Shown here: positions 1 to 6,481 of the stretch, piece by piece | Position numbering within the stretch: the first letter of the stretch is position 1 | How the letters are laid out: each line of letters opens with the position of its first letter | NCBI GenBank assembly: GCA_947175285.1 | Contig: CAMWMM010000259.1 | Span: 1-7,058 of the forward strand | Source of the DNA: an uncultured Lachnospiraceae bacterium | GTDB lineage: Bacteria; Bacillota_A; Clostridia; Lachnospirales; Lachnospiraceae | Length of the DNA: 7,058 nucleotides | Reading direction: 5' to 3' | Translations under genes and position numbers: made by a program | Notes under the pieces: model-generated | Databases searched by the model: none | The model's input: only the letters and a program-made list of their open reading frames with translations | What the model was told of the DNA's origin: nothing

Positions 1-2
1 AT

Positions 3-56
3 GATTTAGTGTATCGAAATAAAAATATACATGAACTAAAAAGAATTGATACCTGA
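3..56 (+). CDS. Possible C-terminal tail of an upstream gene (partial at left edge)
   Basis: Reading from base 3, one frame stays open for 17 codons, ending in HELKRIDT before a TGA at 54-56. The other two + frames stop within the first ten bases. This could be the end of a gene that begins outside the window, but 17 codons is short enough to be chance and I do not recognise the peptide. If real, it would leave about 100 bases before argC, enough for a promoter. Confidence 0.25.
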   Translation, partial: DLVYRNKNIHELKRIDT

Positions 57-62
57 AATTCA
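30..62 (+). promoter_or_regulatory. Weak candidate ArgR (ARG box) operator region
   Basis: CATGAA at 30-35 followed by an A-rich run resembles the left half of the Bacillus ARG box (known consensus near CATGAATAAAAATTCA). The 9-base palindrome TGAAATTCA at 54-62 carries TGAA and TTCA arms. Both lie just upstream of the candidate -35 element, a usual place for arginine-repressor control. Neither copy is a full match, so this is a suggestion only. Confidence 0.2.
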
Positions 63-65
63 CGT

Positions 66-94
66 TTTGCAGAAAAAGGAGAAATTTATATACT
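66..94 (+). promoter_or_regulatory. Candidate sigma-A promoter for the arg operon
   Basis: TTTGCA at 66-71 (4 of 6 matches to TTGACA) and TATACT at 89-94 (5 of 6 matches to TATAAT) are 17 bases apart. Transcription would start near 101 and leave a leader of about 55 bases before argC. It is the best pair I can find upstream of the operon, but it was picked by eye in AT-rich DNA where chance matches are common. Confidence 0.4.
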
Positions 95-110
95 ATCGCG
101 GAATAGTGTG
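89..110 (+). repeat. Inverted repeat over the candidate -10
   Basis: ACTAT at 92-96 is the inverse complement of ATAGT at 103-107, separated by CGCGGA. With two G-T pairs the match extends outward to 89 and 110. It overlaps the candidate -10 hexamer and start site, so it may be an operator, but five perfect pairs in AT-rich DNA can occur by chance. Confidence 0.25.
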
Positions 111-122
111 ATAGAATAGAAA

Positions 123-144
123 ACGCAGGTTTGACAGCCTGTGT
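123..144 (+). promoter_or_regulatory. Leader hairpin just upstream of the argC ribosome binding site
   Basis: ACGCAGG at 123-129 pairs with CCTGTGT at 138-144 (seven pairs, one of them G-U) around an eight-base loop. It ends three bases before the purine-rich Shine-Dalgarno stretch at 147-155. It lacks a T run, so it is not an intrinsic terminator. It could affect mRNA stability or ribosome access, but no function is shown. Confidence 0.35.
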
Positions 145-156
145 ATAGGAAAGGAC

Positions 157-1233
157 ATGATAAAAATGATTAAAGCAGGAATTATTGGAGCAACAGGATA
201 TGCAGGTGCGGAACTGGTCAGGATTTTGACGGCGTACAAGGATGTGGAGATTGTATGGTATGGTTCGAGAAGTTATATAGATAAGAAATATGCGCAGGTT
301 TATCAGAATATGTTTAAGATTGTGGATGATGTCTGCATGGATGATAATATGGAGGAACTGGCAAATCAGGTGGATGTTATTTTTACGGCAACACCGCAGG
401 GGCTTTGCGCATCGCTTGTGAATGACGATATTCTTTCAAAAGTAAAGATAATTGATTTGAGCGCGGATTTCAGGATTAAAGATGTGGCGATATATGAAAA
501 ATGGTACGGCATTGGGCATAAGTCGCCGCAATATATAGAGGAAGCCGTATACGGACTTTGTGAGCTGAACAGGGAGGATGTCAAAAAGGCAAGGCTCGTG
601 GCGAATCCGGGATGTTATACGACCTGTTCTATCCTGACGGCTTATCCATTGGTAAAAGAAGGGCTGATTGACCCCGATACATTGATTATTGATGCTAAGA
701 GCGGTACTTCCGGCGCAGGACGGGGAGCAAAAGTACCGAATCTGTACTGTGAAGTGAATGAAAACATTAAGGCATACGGCGTGGCAAGCCACAGACATAC
801 TCCGGAGATTGAAGAACAGTTAGGATATGCGGCAGGAAAGCCGCTTACACTTAACTTTACTCCCCACCTTGTTCCGATGAACAGGGGCATTCTTGTAACG
901 GAATATGCAACGCTTCTTCCGGTAGAGAAAGCGGACGGAAGCACAGGACTGCCGGATTATGAGCAGATTAAGGCAGTATATGATAAATATTATCAGAATG
1001 AAAAGTTTGTCCGCGTTCTGGAAAAAGGTGTCTGTCCGGAAACGAAATGGGTAGAGGGCAGCAATTATGTGGACATTAATTTTGTGATTGATGAAAGAAC
1101 CGGGCGCATTATTATGATGGGCGCGCTTGATAATCTCGTAAAAGGCGCGGCAGGACAGGCGGTGCAGAATATGAATTTGATGTTTGGGCTGCCGGAGAGC
1201 GAAGGGCTGGAACTGGTTCCACTCTTCCCATAA
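157..1233 (+). CDS. argC: N-acetyl-gamma-glutamyl-phosphate reductase
   Basis: This cytosolic enzyme reduces N-acetylglutamyl-phosphate to N-acetylglutamate semialdehyde with NADPH, the third step from glutamate to ornithine. At 358 residues it is full length for the family. The N-terminal nucleotide-binding fold opens with GATGYAG (residues 11-17), followed by LSADFR (101-106). The catalytic cysteine is Cys153 in NPGCY, and HRHTPEIE (212-219) holds the conserved active-site histidine region. The C-terminal KGAAGQAVQN (329-338) is also typical. A second in-frame ATG at 166 gives MIKAGIIGATGYAG, which fits the usual family start better and sits 10 bases after AAGGA (151-155). ATG 157 is 6 bases after AGGA (147-150), so the start is uncertain by three codons. 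It is the first certain gene of the operon, 21 bases before the next gene. Confidence 0.97.
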   Translation: MIKMIKAGIIGATGYAGAELVRILTAYKDVEIVWYGSRSYIDKKYAQVYQNMFKIVDDVCMDDNMEELANQVDVIFTATPQGLCASLVNDDILSKVKIIDLSADFRIKDVAIYEKWYGIGHKSPQYIEEAVYGLCELNREDVKKARLVANPGCYTTCSILTAYPLVKEGLIDPDTLIIDAKSGTSGAGRGAKVPNLYCEVNENIKAYGVASHRHTPEIEEQLGYAAGKPLTLNFTPHLVPMNRGILVTEYATLLPVEKADGSTGLPDYEQIKAVYDKYYQNEKFVRVLEKGVCPETKWVEGSNYVDINFVIDERTGRIIMMGALDNLVKGAAGQAVQNMNLMFGLPESEGLELVPLFP

Positions 1234-1254
1234 GTAAAGGAGTATAATTTCACG

Positions 1255-1797
1255 ATGATACAGGATACAACGCCGGTTACAACGAAACCCTCACCGGAGG
1301 GCAGGCTGGCAAAAGAGATGGCAGTTTATGATTTGCTGGAAGAACTGCATATTCCCTATGAACGGGTAGACCATGAAGAAGCGGCATCCATTGAGGATTG
1401 TCAAAATGTAGATAAACTGCTTGGCATTCAGATATGTAAGAACCTGTTTTTGTGCAACTCACAGAAAACAGCATTTTATCTTCTTTTGATGCCGGGGGAA
1501 AAGAAGTTTCTGACAAAGGATTTATCGAAGCAGATAGGCAGCGCCAGATTGTCATTTGCCGGGGCTGAATATATGGAGCGGTTTCTGAATATTACGCCTG
1601 GCTCGGTCAGCATTATGGGATTGATGAACGACAACGAACATCAGGTAAAACTGCTGATTGACAGGGATGTATTGAAAGATGAATACTTAGGTTGTCATCC
1701 CTGCGTCAATACTTCCAGTCTGAAATTGAAGATGGCAGATGTTTTGGAAAAATTTCTTCCCTTTACGGGACATGATTACACTGTCGTGGAATTATAG
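1255..1797 (+). CDS. ProX/PrdX-type prolyl-tRNA editing protein (YbaK-like fold)
   Basis: Free-standing proteins of this family hydrolyse mischarged tRNA-Pro (typically Ala-tRNA-Pro), correcting prolyl-tRNA synthetase errors in the cytosol. The 180 residues match the family: GRLAKE (16-21) and VYDLLEELHIPYERVDHEE (24-42) form the start, CKNLFL (61-66) carries the conserved lysine Lys62, TPGSVSIMGLMND (114-126) is the central signature, and GCHPCVNTSSL (146-156) is the active-site loop usually seen as G-F-H-P-N-x-N-T. The Shine-Dalgarno AAAGGAG (1236-1242) is 12 bases before ATG 1255. The gene sits 21 bases after argC and 33 before a GNAT gene, so it is very probably cotranscribed. It has no known step in arginine synthesis; a link through ornithine and proline supply would be inference. 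The exact tRNA substrate cannot be read from the sequence. Confidence 0.88.
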   Translation: MIQDTTPVTTKPSPEGRLAKEMAVYDLLEELHIPYERVDHEEAASIEDCQNVDKLLGIQICKNLFLCNSQKTAFYLLLMPGEKKFLTKDLSKQIGSARLSFAGAEYMERFLNITPGSVSIMGLMNDNEHQVKLLIDRDVLKDEYLGCHPCVNTSSLKLKMADVLEKFLPFTGHDYTVVEL

Positions 1798-1830
1798 AAA
1801 TGGCAGGATACAAACGGAGGTTTATATAAC

Positions 1831-2277
1831 ATGGTACGGACAATGACGATAGATGACTATGATGAGGTACGCAGTCTCTGGATGACGATTAAGGGCTTTG
1901 GCATCCGCAGTGTGGATGATTCCAGAGAGGGCGTAGAGGCTTTTTTAAAAAGAAATCCGACTAGCAGCGTTGTTGCCATCGAGGATGGGAAAATCGTAGG
2001 TTCTATTTTATGCGGACATGACGGAAGACGCGGCTGCCTGTACCATGTCTGTGTGGCGAAAGATTACCGGATGCGCGGCATTGGCAAAGAAATGGTGGTT
2101 TTTTGCATGAATGCCCTGAAAGAGGAACATATCAATAAAGTTTCCCTGATTGCGTTCACCAAAAACGATATCGGCAATGCGTTCTGGAAAAGAATCGGGT
2201 GGACAAAAAGGGAAGATTTGAATTATTATGATTTTACATTGAATGAGGATAATATTACGGCGTTTATTGAGGAATAA
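1831..2277 (+). CDS. GNAT family N-acetyltransferase (RimI/YpeA-like), arg operon member
   Basis: This 148-residue single-domain protein has the GNAT fold, which moves an acetyl group from acetyl-CoA to an amine. Motif A, the acetyl-CoA pyrophosphate loop, is VCVAKDYRMRGIGKEM (73-88), with the R-x-R-G-I-G core at 80-85. Motif B is NAFWKRIGW (116-124). The preceding HDGRRGCLYHV (63-73) resembles YpeA-type acetyltransferases. CGGAGG (1815-1820) lies 10 bases before the ATG. It stands between the tRNA-editing gene and argJ (31-base gap), so a substrate tied to arginine synthesis, such as glutamate, is possible. ArgJ already supplies N-acetylglutamate, however, and the amino-acid kinase domain of classical ArgA is absent. 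Protein or small-molecule acetylation is equally possible. Confidence 0.85.
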   Translation: MVRTMTIDDYDEVRSLWMTIKGFGIRSVDDSREGVEAFLKRNPTSSVVAIEDGKIVGSILCGHDGRRGCLYHVCVAKDYRMRGIGKEMVVFCMNALKEEHINKVSLIAFTKNDIGNAFWKRIGWTKREDLNYYDFTLNEDNITAFIEE

Positions 2278-2308
2278 ATCTAAACCGAAGAAAGGAGTAT
2301 AAATTACA

Positions 2309-3532
2309 ATGAATATTATAGAAGGCGGCGTTACCGCAGCGAAAGGATTTGAGGCAGCAGGTGTGGAGGCTGCGATTAAATATCAGAACAGAAAGGATAT
2401 GGCGCTTATTTACAGTGAGGCACCGTGTACGGCAGCAGGCGTTTTTACGAGTAATATGGTAAAAGCGGCTCCTGTTTTATGGGATAAGGAGATTGTGGCA
2501 CATTCTCCGGCGGTACACGCTGTTGTTGTAAATGCGGGTATTGCCAATGCATGTACCGGAAGTGAGGGATATGAGTGCTGTAAAAAGACTGCACAGGCGG
2601 CAGCGGAGTGTTTACAGATTTCAGAGGATGCGGTTATCGTGGCGTCTACAGGCGTTATTGGTATGCAGCTTCCGGTGGACAGGATAGCGGCAGGCGTAAA
2701 AGCGCTTGCGGAAAAGAAGAAAGACACAATAGAAGCAGGACAGATGGCGGCGGAAGCCATTATGACGACCGATACAATATCAAAACAGGCAGCAGTCACG
2801 ATTGAAATCGGCGGAAAGACGGTGACGCTTGGCGGTATGTGCAAGGGCTCCGGCATGATTCATCCGAATATGTGCACCATGCTTGGGTTTATCACTTCGG
2901 ATATTGCGATTTCCAAAGAACTGTTACAGGAAGCATTGCGTGAAGATGTGAAAGATACCTTTAATATGATATCGGTGGATGGCGATACGTCCACAAATGA
3001 CACACTTGTCATTTTGACAAACGGTATGGCGGGCAACCCTGAAATTACATCAAAGAATGAAGATTACGACAAATTCAGGGAAGCACTTCATTATATCAAT
3101 GAGACAATGGCAAAGAAAATGGCAGGAGACGGCGAGGGCGCTACGGCGTTATTTGAGGTAAAAGTCATCCATGCAAAGACAAAGGAAGATGCACGGATTT
3201 TAAGCCGTTCCGTCATCAGTTCCAATCTGACAAAAGCCGCTATTTTCGGTCATGATGCCAATTTGGGCAGGGCTTTTTGTGCACTTGGTTATTCGGGCGT
3301 GGAATTTGACCCGAATCTGGTAGACCTTTATCTGGAAAATGAAGAAAAGAGCCTGCCTGCTTATAAAAACGGCGTTATGTTAGATTACAGTGAGGAGGAA
3401 GCGACACAGATTCTTTCTTCACCGGAAGTAAGGATTCTTGCGGATATGAATTGCGGCAATGCCGAGGCAGCAGCGTGGGGTTGCGACCTTACATTTGATT
3501 ATGTTAAAATCAATGCGGACTACCGCAGTTAA
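2309..3532 (+). CDS. argJ: Bifunctional glutamate N-acetyltransferase / amino-acid acetyltransferase (ornithine acetyltransferase)
   Basis: ArgJ moves the acetyl group from N-acetylornithine to glutamate, giving ornithine and recycling N-acetylglutamate. Bifunctional forms also use acetyl-CoA. The 407 residues are full length. STGVIG (113-118) contains the oxyanion-hole Thr-Gly, TTDT (153-156) is conserved, and HPNMCTMLG (185-193) is the self-cleavage site with nucleophile Thr190. Family members cut before this Thr into alpha and beta chains. The residue before it is Cys189, where the commonest family sequence has Ala. The C-terminus [19 protein letters not shown] is typical. AAAGGAG (2291-2297) precedes ATG 2309 by 11 bases. 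The gap to argB is 19 bases. Whether the enzyme is mono- or bifunctional cannot be read with certainty; no argA is seen in this window. Confidence 0.97.
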   Translation: MNIIEGGVTAAKGFEAAGVEAAIKYQNRKDMALIYSEAPCTAAGVFTSNMVKAAPVLWDKEIVAHSPAVHAVVVNAGIANACTGSEGYECCKKTAQAAAECLQISEDAVIVASTGVIGMQLPVDRIAAGVKALAEKKKDTIEAGQMAAEAIMTTDTISKQAAVTIEIGGKTVTLGGMCKGSGMIHPNMCTMLGFITSDIAISKELLQEALREDVKDTFNMISVDGDTSTNDTLVILTNGMAGNPEITSKNEDYDKFREALHYINETMAKKMAGDGEGATALFEVKVIHAKTKEDARILSRSVISSNLTKAAIFGHDANLGRAFCALGYSGVEFDPNLVDLYLENEEKSLPAYKNGVMLDYSEEEATQILSSPEVRILADMNCGNAEAAAWGCDLTFDYVKINADYRS

Positions 3533-3551
3533 AGGAAAGGAACCAAAAGAT

Positions 3552-4457
3552 ATGGAAAACGATATGAACACCATCTTATCAAAAGCGGAGGTACTGATTG
3601 AAGCGCTTCCTTATATTCAGAGATTCAACAGAAAATACATCGTCGTAAAATACGGCGGCAGTGCTATGAGTAATGAGGAACTGCAAAAGAATGTCATTAA
3701 GGACGTTACGCTGTTAAAACTGGTAGGTTTTAAACCCATTATCGTTCATGGCGGCGGCAAGGAAATCAGCCGCTGGGTCGGCAAAGTCGGTAAGGAAGCG
3801 GAGTTTATTAACGGACTGCGCGTAACGGATGCGGAAACGATGGAAATTGCCGAAATGGTGCTGAATAAAGTAAACAAAAGCCTTGTGAGCATGGTGCAGG
3901 AACTCGGCGTCAAAGCAGTCGGCATCAGCGGTAAGGACGGCGGTTTGTTAAAAGTTGACAAGAAATATGCCGATGGGCAGGATATCGGTTTTGTAGGCGA
4001 TATCAGGGAAGTAAATCCGAAAGTATTATTTGACTTAATAGAAAAAGATTTTCTGCCGATTGTGGCTCCGATTGGAATGGACGACCATTTCCAGACCTAC
4101 AATATCAATGCCGATGATGCGGCGTGTGCCGTAGCTAAGGCGGTCGGTGCTGAAAAACTGGCATTTTTAACCGATATCGAGGGATTATATAAGGATATCA
4201 ATGACAAAAGTTCTTTCATCTCCAGAATTTCCGCTTCTCAGGCGGATAAACTGATTGAAGAGGGATTTATCGGCGGCGGTATGCTTCCGAAACTGAATAA
4301 CTGTACGAGCGCGATTAAAAACGGCGTAAACCGTGTACATATCCTTGACGGACGGATTCCGCACTGCCTGCTTTTGGAAATCTTTACCAAGAAAGGTATT
4401 GGTACGGCGATTGTCAAAGACGAGGATATAGATGTGATGGATTTGGAGTCGTTTTAA
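3552..4457 (+). CDS. argB: Acetylglutamate kinase
   Basis: ArgB phosphorylates N-acetylglutamate with ATP, the second and usually the controlled step. From ATG 3552 it has 301 residues. The amino-acid kinase signatures are VKYGGSAM (32-39), HGGGKEI (66-72), NGLRVTD (87-93, substrate binding), NINADDAA (184-191), FLTDIEGLY (205-213) and GGGMLPKL (241-248). The N-terminal extension before VKYGG and the C-terminal [17 protein letters not shown] block match arginine-inhibited, hexameric kinases, so feedback inhibition by arginine is likely (inference). The frame stays open upstream into argJ, but AAAGGAAAGG (3531-3540), just after the argJ stop, supports ATG 3552. ATG 3564 ([21 protein letters not shown]) is also possible. 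The next gene follows only 4 bases after the stop. Confidence 0.97.
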   Translation: MENDMNTILSKAEVLIEALPYIQRFNRKYIVVKYGGSAMSNEELQKNVIKDVTLLKLVGFKPIIVHGGGKEISRWVGKVGKEAEFINGLRVTDAETMEIAEMVLNKVNKSLVSMVQELGVKAVGISGKDGGLLKVDKKYADGQDIGFVGDIREVNPKVLFDLIEKDFLPIVAPIGMDDHFQTYNINADDAACAVAKAVGAEKLAFLTDIEGLYKDINDKSSFISRISASQADKLIEEGFIGGGMLPKLNNCTSAIKNGVNRVHILDGRIPHCLLLEIFTKKGIGTAIVKDEDIDVMDLESF

Positions 4458-4461
4458 AGAT

Positions 4462-4986
4462 ATGATTTATTATAAAGATGAAAAGACAGTCATTCGTGAT
4501 ATGGTACAGAGCGATGCGCAAATCATTACTTGTGAGGAGGTAGCCCAGGGATGGAATCAGACTATAGATAAGTATGAAATGCGATTGCAACATCAGGCAG
4601 AAGGAAAGAGCGTGGTATTAGTAGCAGAGTATCAGGGAAATGTAGCCGGATATATCAATGTATATCCGAATCCTGAAATTGGTCCTTTTGCAAAGCAGGG
4701 ATATCCTGAAATTGTGGATTTCGGCGTACTTGAAAAGCATCGAAATAACGGTATCGGAAGCAAACTGATGGATATTGCGGAGAAAATTGCTTCGGATTAT
4801 TCAGATACTGTTTATCTCGGTGTCGGTCTGCATAGCGGATACGGCAGCGCTCAGAGAATGTATGTGAAGCGAGGATATATTCCGGATGGAAGCGGCGTTT
4901 GGTATCGAGATGAGGTTTGCCCGCAGTATGCGGATTGCTGTAATGATGACGATTTGGTTTTGTATTTGTCGAAAGCATTAAGGTAG
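4462..4986 (+). CDS. GNAT family N-acetyltransferase, unknown substrate
   Basis: This 174-residue GNAT protein shares no obvious close similarity with the other acetyltransferase in the window. It shows VVLVAEYQGNVAGYINVYP (51-69) for the central strands, then motif A DFGVLEKHRNNGIGSKLM (86-103) with the acetyl-CoA loop R-N-N-G-I-G at 94-99, and motif B GSAQRMYVKRGY (128-139). The tail GSGVWYRDE (143-151) and DDDLVLYLSK resembles an uncharacterised GNAT group common in Firmicutes. ATG 4462 is 4 bases after the argB stop. No good Shine-Dalgarno sits at the right distance (the nearest, GGAG at 4445-4448, is 13 bases away), so translation may be coupled to argB. The substrate is unknown; small-molecule or antibiotic acetylation is possible but unproven. 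It is the first of five genes separating argB from argD. Confidence 0.85.
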   Translation: MIYYKDEKTVIRDMVQSDAQIITCEEVAQGWNQTIDKYEMRLQHQAEGKSVVLVAEYQGNVAGYINVYPNPEIGPFAKQGYPEIVDFGVLEKHRNNGIGSKLMDIAEKIASDYSDTVYLGVGLHSGYGSAQRMYVKRGYIPDGSGVWYRDEVCPQYADCCNDDDLVLYLSKALR

Positions 4987-5025
4987 GATTTATTATTACA
5001 ATTTCGAAGAGGATGAAAAAAGATT

Positions 5026-5481
5026 ATGAATGATGAAATAAGCGATTTATTGAATAATACTCTTGAAGAATTTCTTTTAGAATGTGTTGGTGATAAAATA
5101 GAAGAGGTTTTGGAGTTGCCTAAAATGTTAAAGGATATTAATTACTTAGACAACAAGCAAGAGATTATTAATAAAACAACTAAATGTGAGATTTTAGATG
5201 TTGAAGATTCTTTTGTAGAAAAATTTTTTTTGGCAGAAAATGAAATACATATCCAATATAAGTTGGATTTTATTATGCAGACATTTATAGATTCAGAATA
5301 TGTATGGCGAGTACAAGGCTGTGCACAAGCAGAGTTGTCCATTCCGGATATCAGCGTGGTAGATTGGTCTGTTTTTGATACGCAAAACAATGATTTTTGG
5401 GAACAATATCGGAAGCATAAAGAATCAGTGCATTTTCAGAATATAAGTTACACGCAGATGGAATGTGATACAATACATTAA
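5026..5481 (+). CDS. Hypothetical protein, AT-rich orphan
   Basis: I do not recognise this 151-residue protein. It is acidic, with a leucine- and glutamate-rich N-terminal part (residues 1-40, predicted helical by eye). A probable beta-rich segment follows (about 72-112), where EIHIQYKLDFIMQTF leads into YVWRVQGCAQAELSIPDIS. It has no signal peptide or membrane segment. The composition stands out: a hand count of 5041-5100 gives 15 G/C of 60, against 25 of 60 at 4381-4440 in argB. This suggests a separate origin. The weak Shine-Dalgarno AGAGGA (5008-5013) is 12 bases before the ATG. The alternating beta pattern is reminiscent of small standalone immunity-type or phage-type proteins, but no function can be assigned. 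Confidence 0.7.
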   Translation: MNDEISDLLNNTLEEFLLECVGDKIEEVLELPKMLKDINYLDNKQEIINKTTKCEILDVEDSFVEKFFLAENEIHIQYKLDFIMQTFIDSEYVWRVQGCAQAELSIPDISVVDWSVFDTQNNDFWEQYRKHKESVHFQNISYTQMECDTIH

Positions 5482-5506
5482 AAATCAGTTTATTGAACAA
5501 AACAAC

Positions 5507-5531
5507 AGGAGATTTTGCGTAGGAGATTTTG
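5507..5531 (+). repeat. 11-base direct repeat duplicating a ribosome binding site
   Basis: AGGAGATTTTG occurs at 5507-5517 and again at 5521-5531, a period of 14 bases. Each copy contains AGGAG and a TTG. The first TTG runs into a TGA after a few codons; the second copy places AGGAG 9 bases before TTG 5535, the likely start of the MreB-like gene. It looks like a small tandem duplication that supplies or doubles the Shine-Dalgarno site. Confidence 0.7.
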
Positions 5532-5534
5532 AGA

Positions 5535-6014
5535 TTGAAAGAAATTAAGTATTATGAGCCTTCGAATATAGAAATACGTAGTAAGGATGGAAGTGTGGTA
5601 CTAAGGGAAAAATCCCTTATTGCATTTTCACAGAATGACAAGAAAATTCTGGCAATAGGAGCGGATGCGGAAAAAATGGCTCTCCAAAATATGGATGGCG
5701 TTCTGGTCTTTTCGCCTCTGCGGCGGGGAATGATTGCGGATTATTTGGTCGCTGTCCATATGTTCAGACATATGATTCAGAAAACATGGGGCAAAAAGCT
5801 GTTTTCTAAACCGCGTATTGCAGTCTTTGCGCCGGAGGATATGACAGAAGTGGAAAGAAAGGCGCTGATGGATGCTATGTTTCAGGCGGGCACAAAAGAC
5901 CTTTTGATTGGCGAAGGTTCTCCGGAACGCTTTAGGGCTGATATGATGGCTGCGGATAATAAGCAGTATCTGTCATATGATTTGTTTATAGTTATTACTC
6001 CGGAGATGAACTAG
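5535..6014 (+). CDS. MreB-like protein fragment (N-terminal actin-like half only)
   Basis: The protein aligns by eye with the first part of MreB/Mbl rod-shape proteins. LREKSLIAF resembles the MreB region LREPSVVAI, LAIGADAEKM resembles LAVGEEAKEM, PLRRGMIADY (61-70 from TTG 5535) resembles PLKDGVIADF, and DMTEVERKAL with QAGTKDLLIGEG (117-128) resembles VTEVEKRAVLEAAEQAGAREVYLIEEP. It starts after the MreB phosphate-1 motif (D-x-G-T) and ends before phosphate-2 and the adenosine motif, so it should not bind ATP as MreB does. It has 159 residues against about 340 for MreB. TTG 5535 is 9 bases after AGGAG (5521-5525); TTG 5529 is the alternative, only 3 bases away. The frame is open with no internal stop, so it may be a functional short protein or a truncated relic. 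A role in cell shape is only a guess. Confidence 0.72.
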   Translation: MKEIKYYEPSNIEIRSKDGSVVLREKSLIAFSQNDKKILAIGADAEKMALQNMDGVLVFSPLRRGMIADYLVAVHMFRHMIQKTWGKKLFSKPRIAVFAPEDMTEVERKALMDAMFQAGTKDLLIGEGSPERFRADMMAADNKQYLSYDLFIVITPEMN

Positions 6015-6055
6015 GCAATTACTTAAATAATTCGGTATTGTAAGGAGAGATAATT

Positions 6056-6325
6056 ATGATGTATCCATTTATGACTTTAGAAGATAATACAGAGATTGTT
6101 CATTCGGAACAATTAGAAAATGGTGAGGTAAAGGTTTATATTGAGACACCGGATGAGAAAGACTGCTTTCACAATATGACGTGCTATCTGCCGTCATATC
6201 GCACAGAAATTAATGGCTATTCGGAGGAAGAGGTAAATTACTTCATGGATATCATAAAGTCAACTGCACATTTAATAATTGAGTTTTCGAAAGAAGGAGG
6301 ATTCATGAATGCCTCAGGTTTTTAG
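6056..6325 (+). CDS. Small conserved-looking protein, probable partner of DUF4160 gene
   Basis: This is an 89-residue acidic, soluble protein with no signal or membrane segment. It opens MMYPFMTLEDNTEIVHSE, continues with VKVYIETPDEKDCF (25-38) and a Cys/Tyr-rich stretch YLPSYRTE (44-51), and ends ...LIIEFSKEGGF. From memory, similar short proteins occur in Clostridia next to DUF4160 genes, as does DUF2442 in many DUF4160 pairs; I do not place it in a named family. AAGGAGA (6042-6048) lies 7 bases before ATG 6056, one of the strongest sites in the window. Its last 17 bases overlap the start of the DUF4160 remnant, an arrangement usual for a translationally coupled two-gene pair. A toxin-antitoxin-like role has been suggested for such pairs but is not established. 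Confidence 0.7.
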   Translation: MMYPFMTLEDNTEIVHSEQLENGEVKVYIETPDEKDCFHNMTCYLPSYRTEINGYSEEEVNYFMDIIKSTAHLIIEFSKEGGFMNASGF

Positions 6326-6481
6326 AATTGGACCCTATTGGATTTATTTTTGGGCGAATGAAGGCAGACCAAGTGAGCCTGTTCATGTGCACGTTTCGGA
6401 AGGGAACCCAACGGAAAATGCAGCAATGAAGTGATTCAGAAATGGATTACTTTTTTTGGAGAAGCAACGTATTATTGCTAA
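6309..6481 (+). pseudogene. DUF4160 gene broken by an internal deletion
   Basis: ATG 6309, 8 bases after AAGGAGG (6294-6300), opens a 41-codon frame ending at TGA 6432-6434. It reads MPQVFRIGPYWIYFWANEG and then EPVHVHVSEG, the hallmark N-terminus of DUF4160 proteins. Directly after, in another frame (from about 6428 to TAA 6479-6481), lies EVIQKWITFFGEATYYC, which matches the usual C-terminal end of the same family. DUF4160 proteins usually have about 80-95 residues, so roughly 30-40 codons from the middle are missing and the two ends are out of frame. The simplest reading is an internal deletion that left both ends. A 41-residue peptide could still be made, but without the C-terminal half. 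The family's function is not established. Confidence 0.75.

Noticed and set aside
1..156. T-box or other riboswitch before argC
   Set aside because: The leader from the candidate start site is only about 55 bases and has no T-box sequence or terminator hairpin with a T run.
436..798. Open frame of 120 codons on the minus strand
   Set aside because: It is a shadow of argC, with low-quality composition and no plausible neighbours on that strand.
2608..2805. Overlapping 65-codon + frame within argJ
   Set aside because: It is a shadow reading rich in Arg/Gly/Ser with no ribosome site, inside a well-supported gene.
2410..2856. Open frame of 148 codons on the minus strand
   Set aside because: It lies wholly inside argJ, is rich in Ala/Ser/Thr/Pro as expected of a reverse reading of a coding gene, and has no family features.
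3459..3551. Upstream extension of argB into argJ
   Set aside because: The frame is open, but the extra 31 residues match no acetylglutamate kinase, and a Shine-Dalgarno site at 3531-3540 serves ATG 3552.
4655..4978. Open frame of 107 codons on the minus strand
   Set aside because: It is a shadow of the second GNAT gene, with His/Arg/Tyr-rich sequence that resembles no protein family.
4987..6055. Intrinsic terminator or insertion-sequence ends in the islet
   Set aside because: The short spacers at 4987-5025, 5482-5534 and 6015-6055 show no GC-rich hairpin with T run, no terminal inverted repeats and no transposase fragment.
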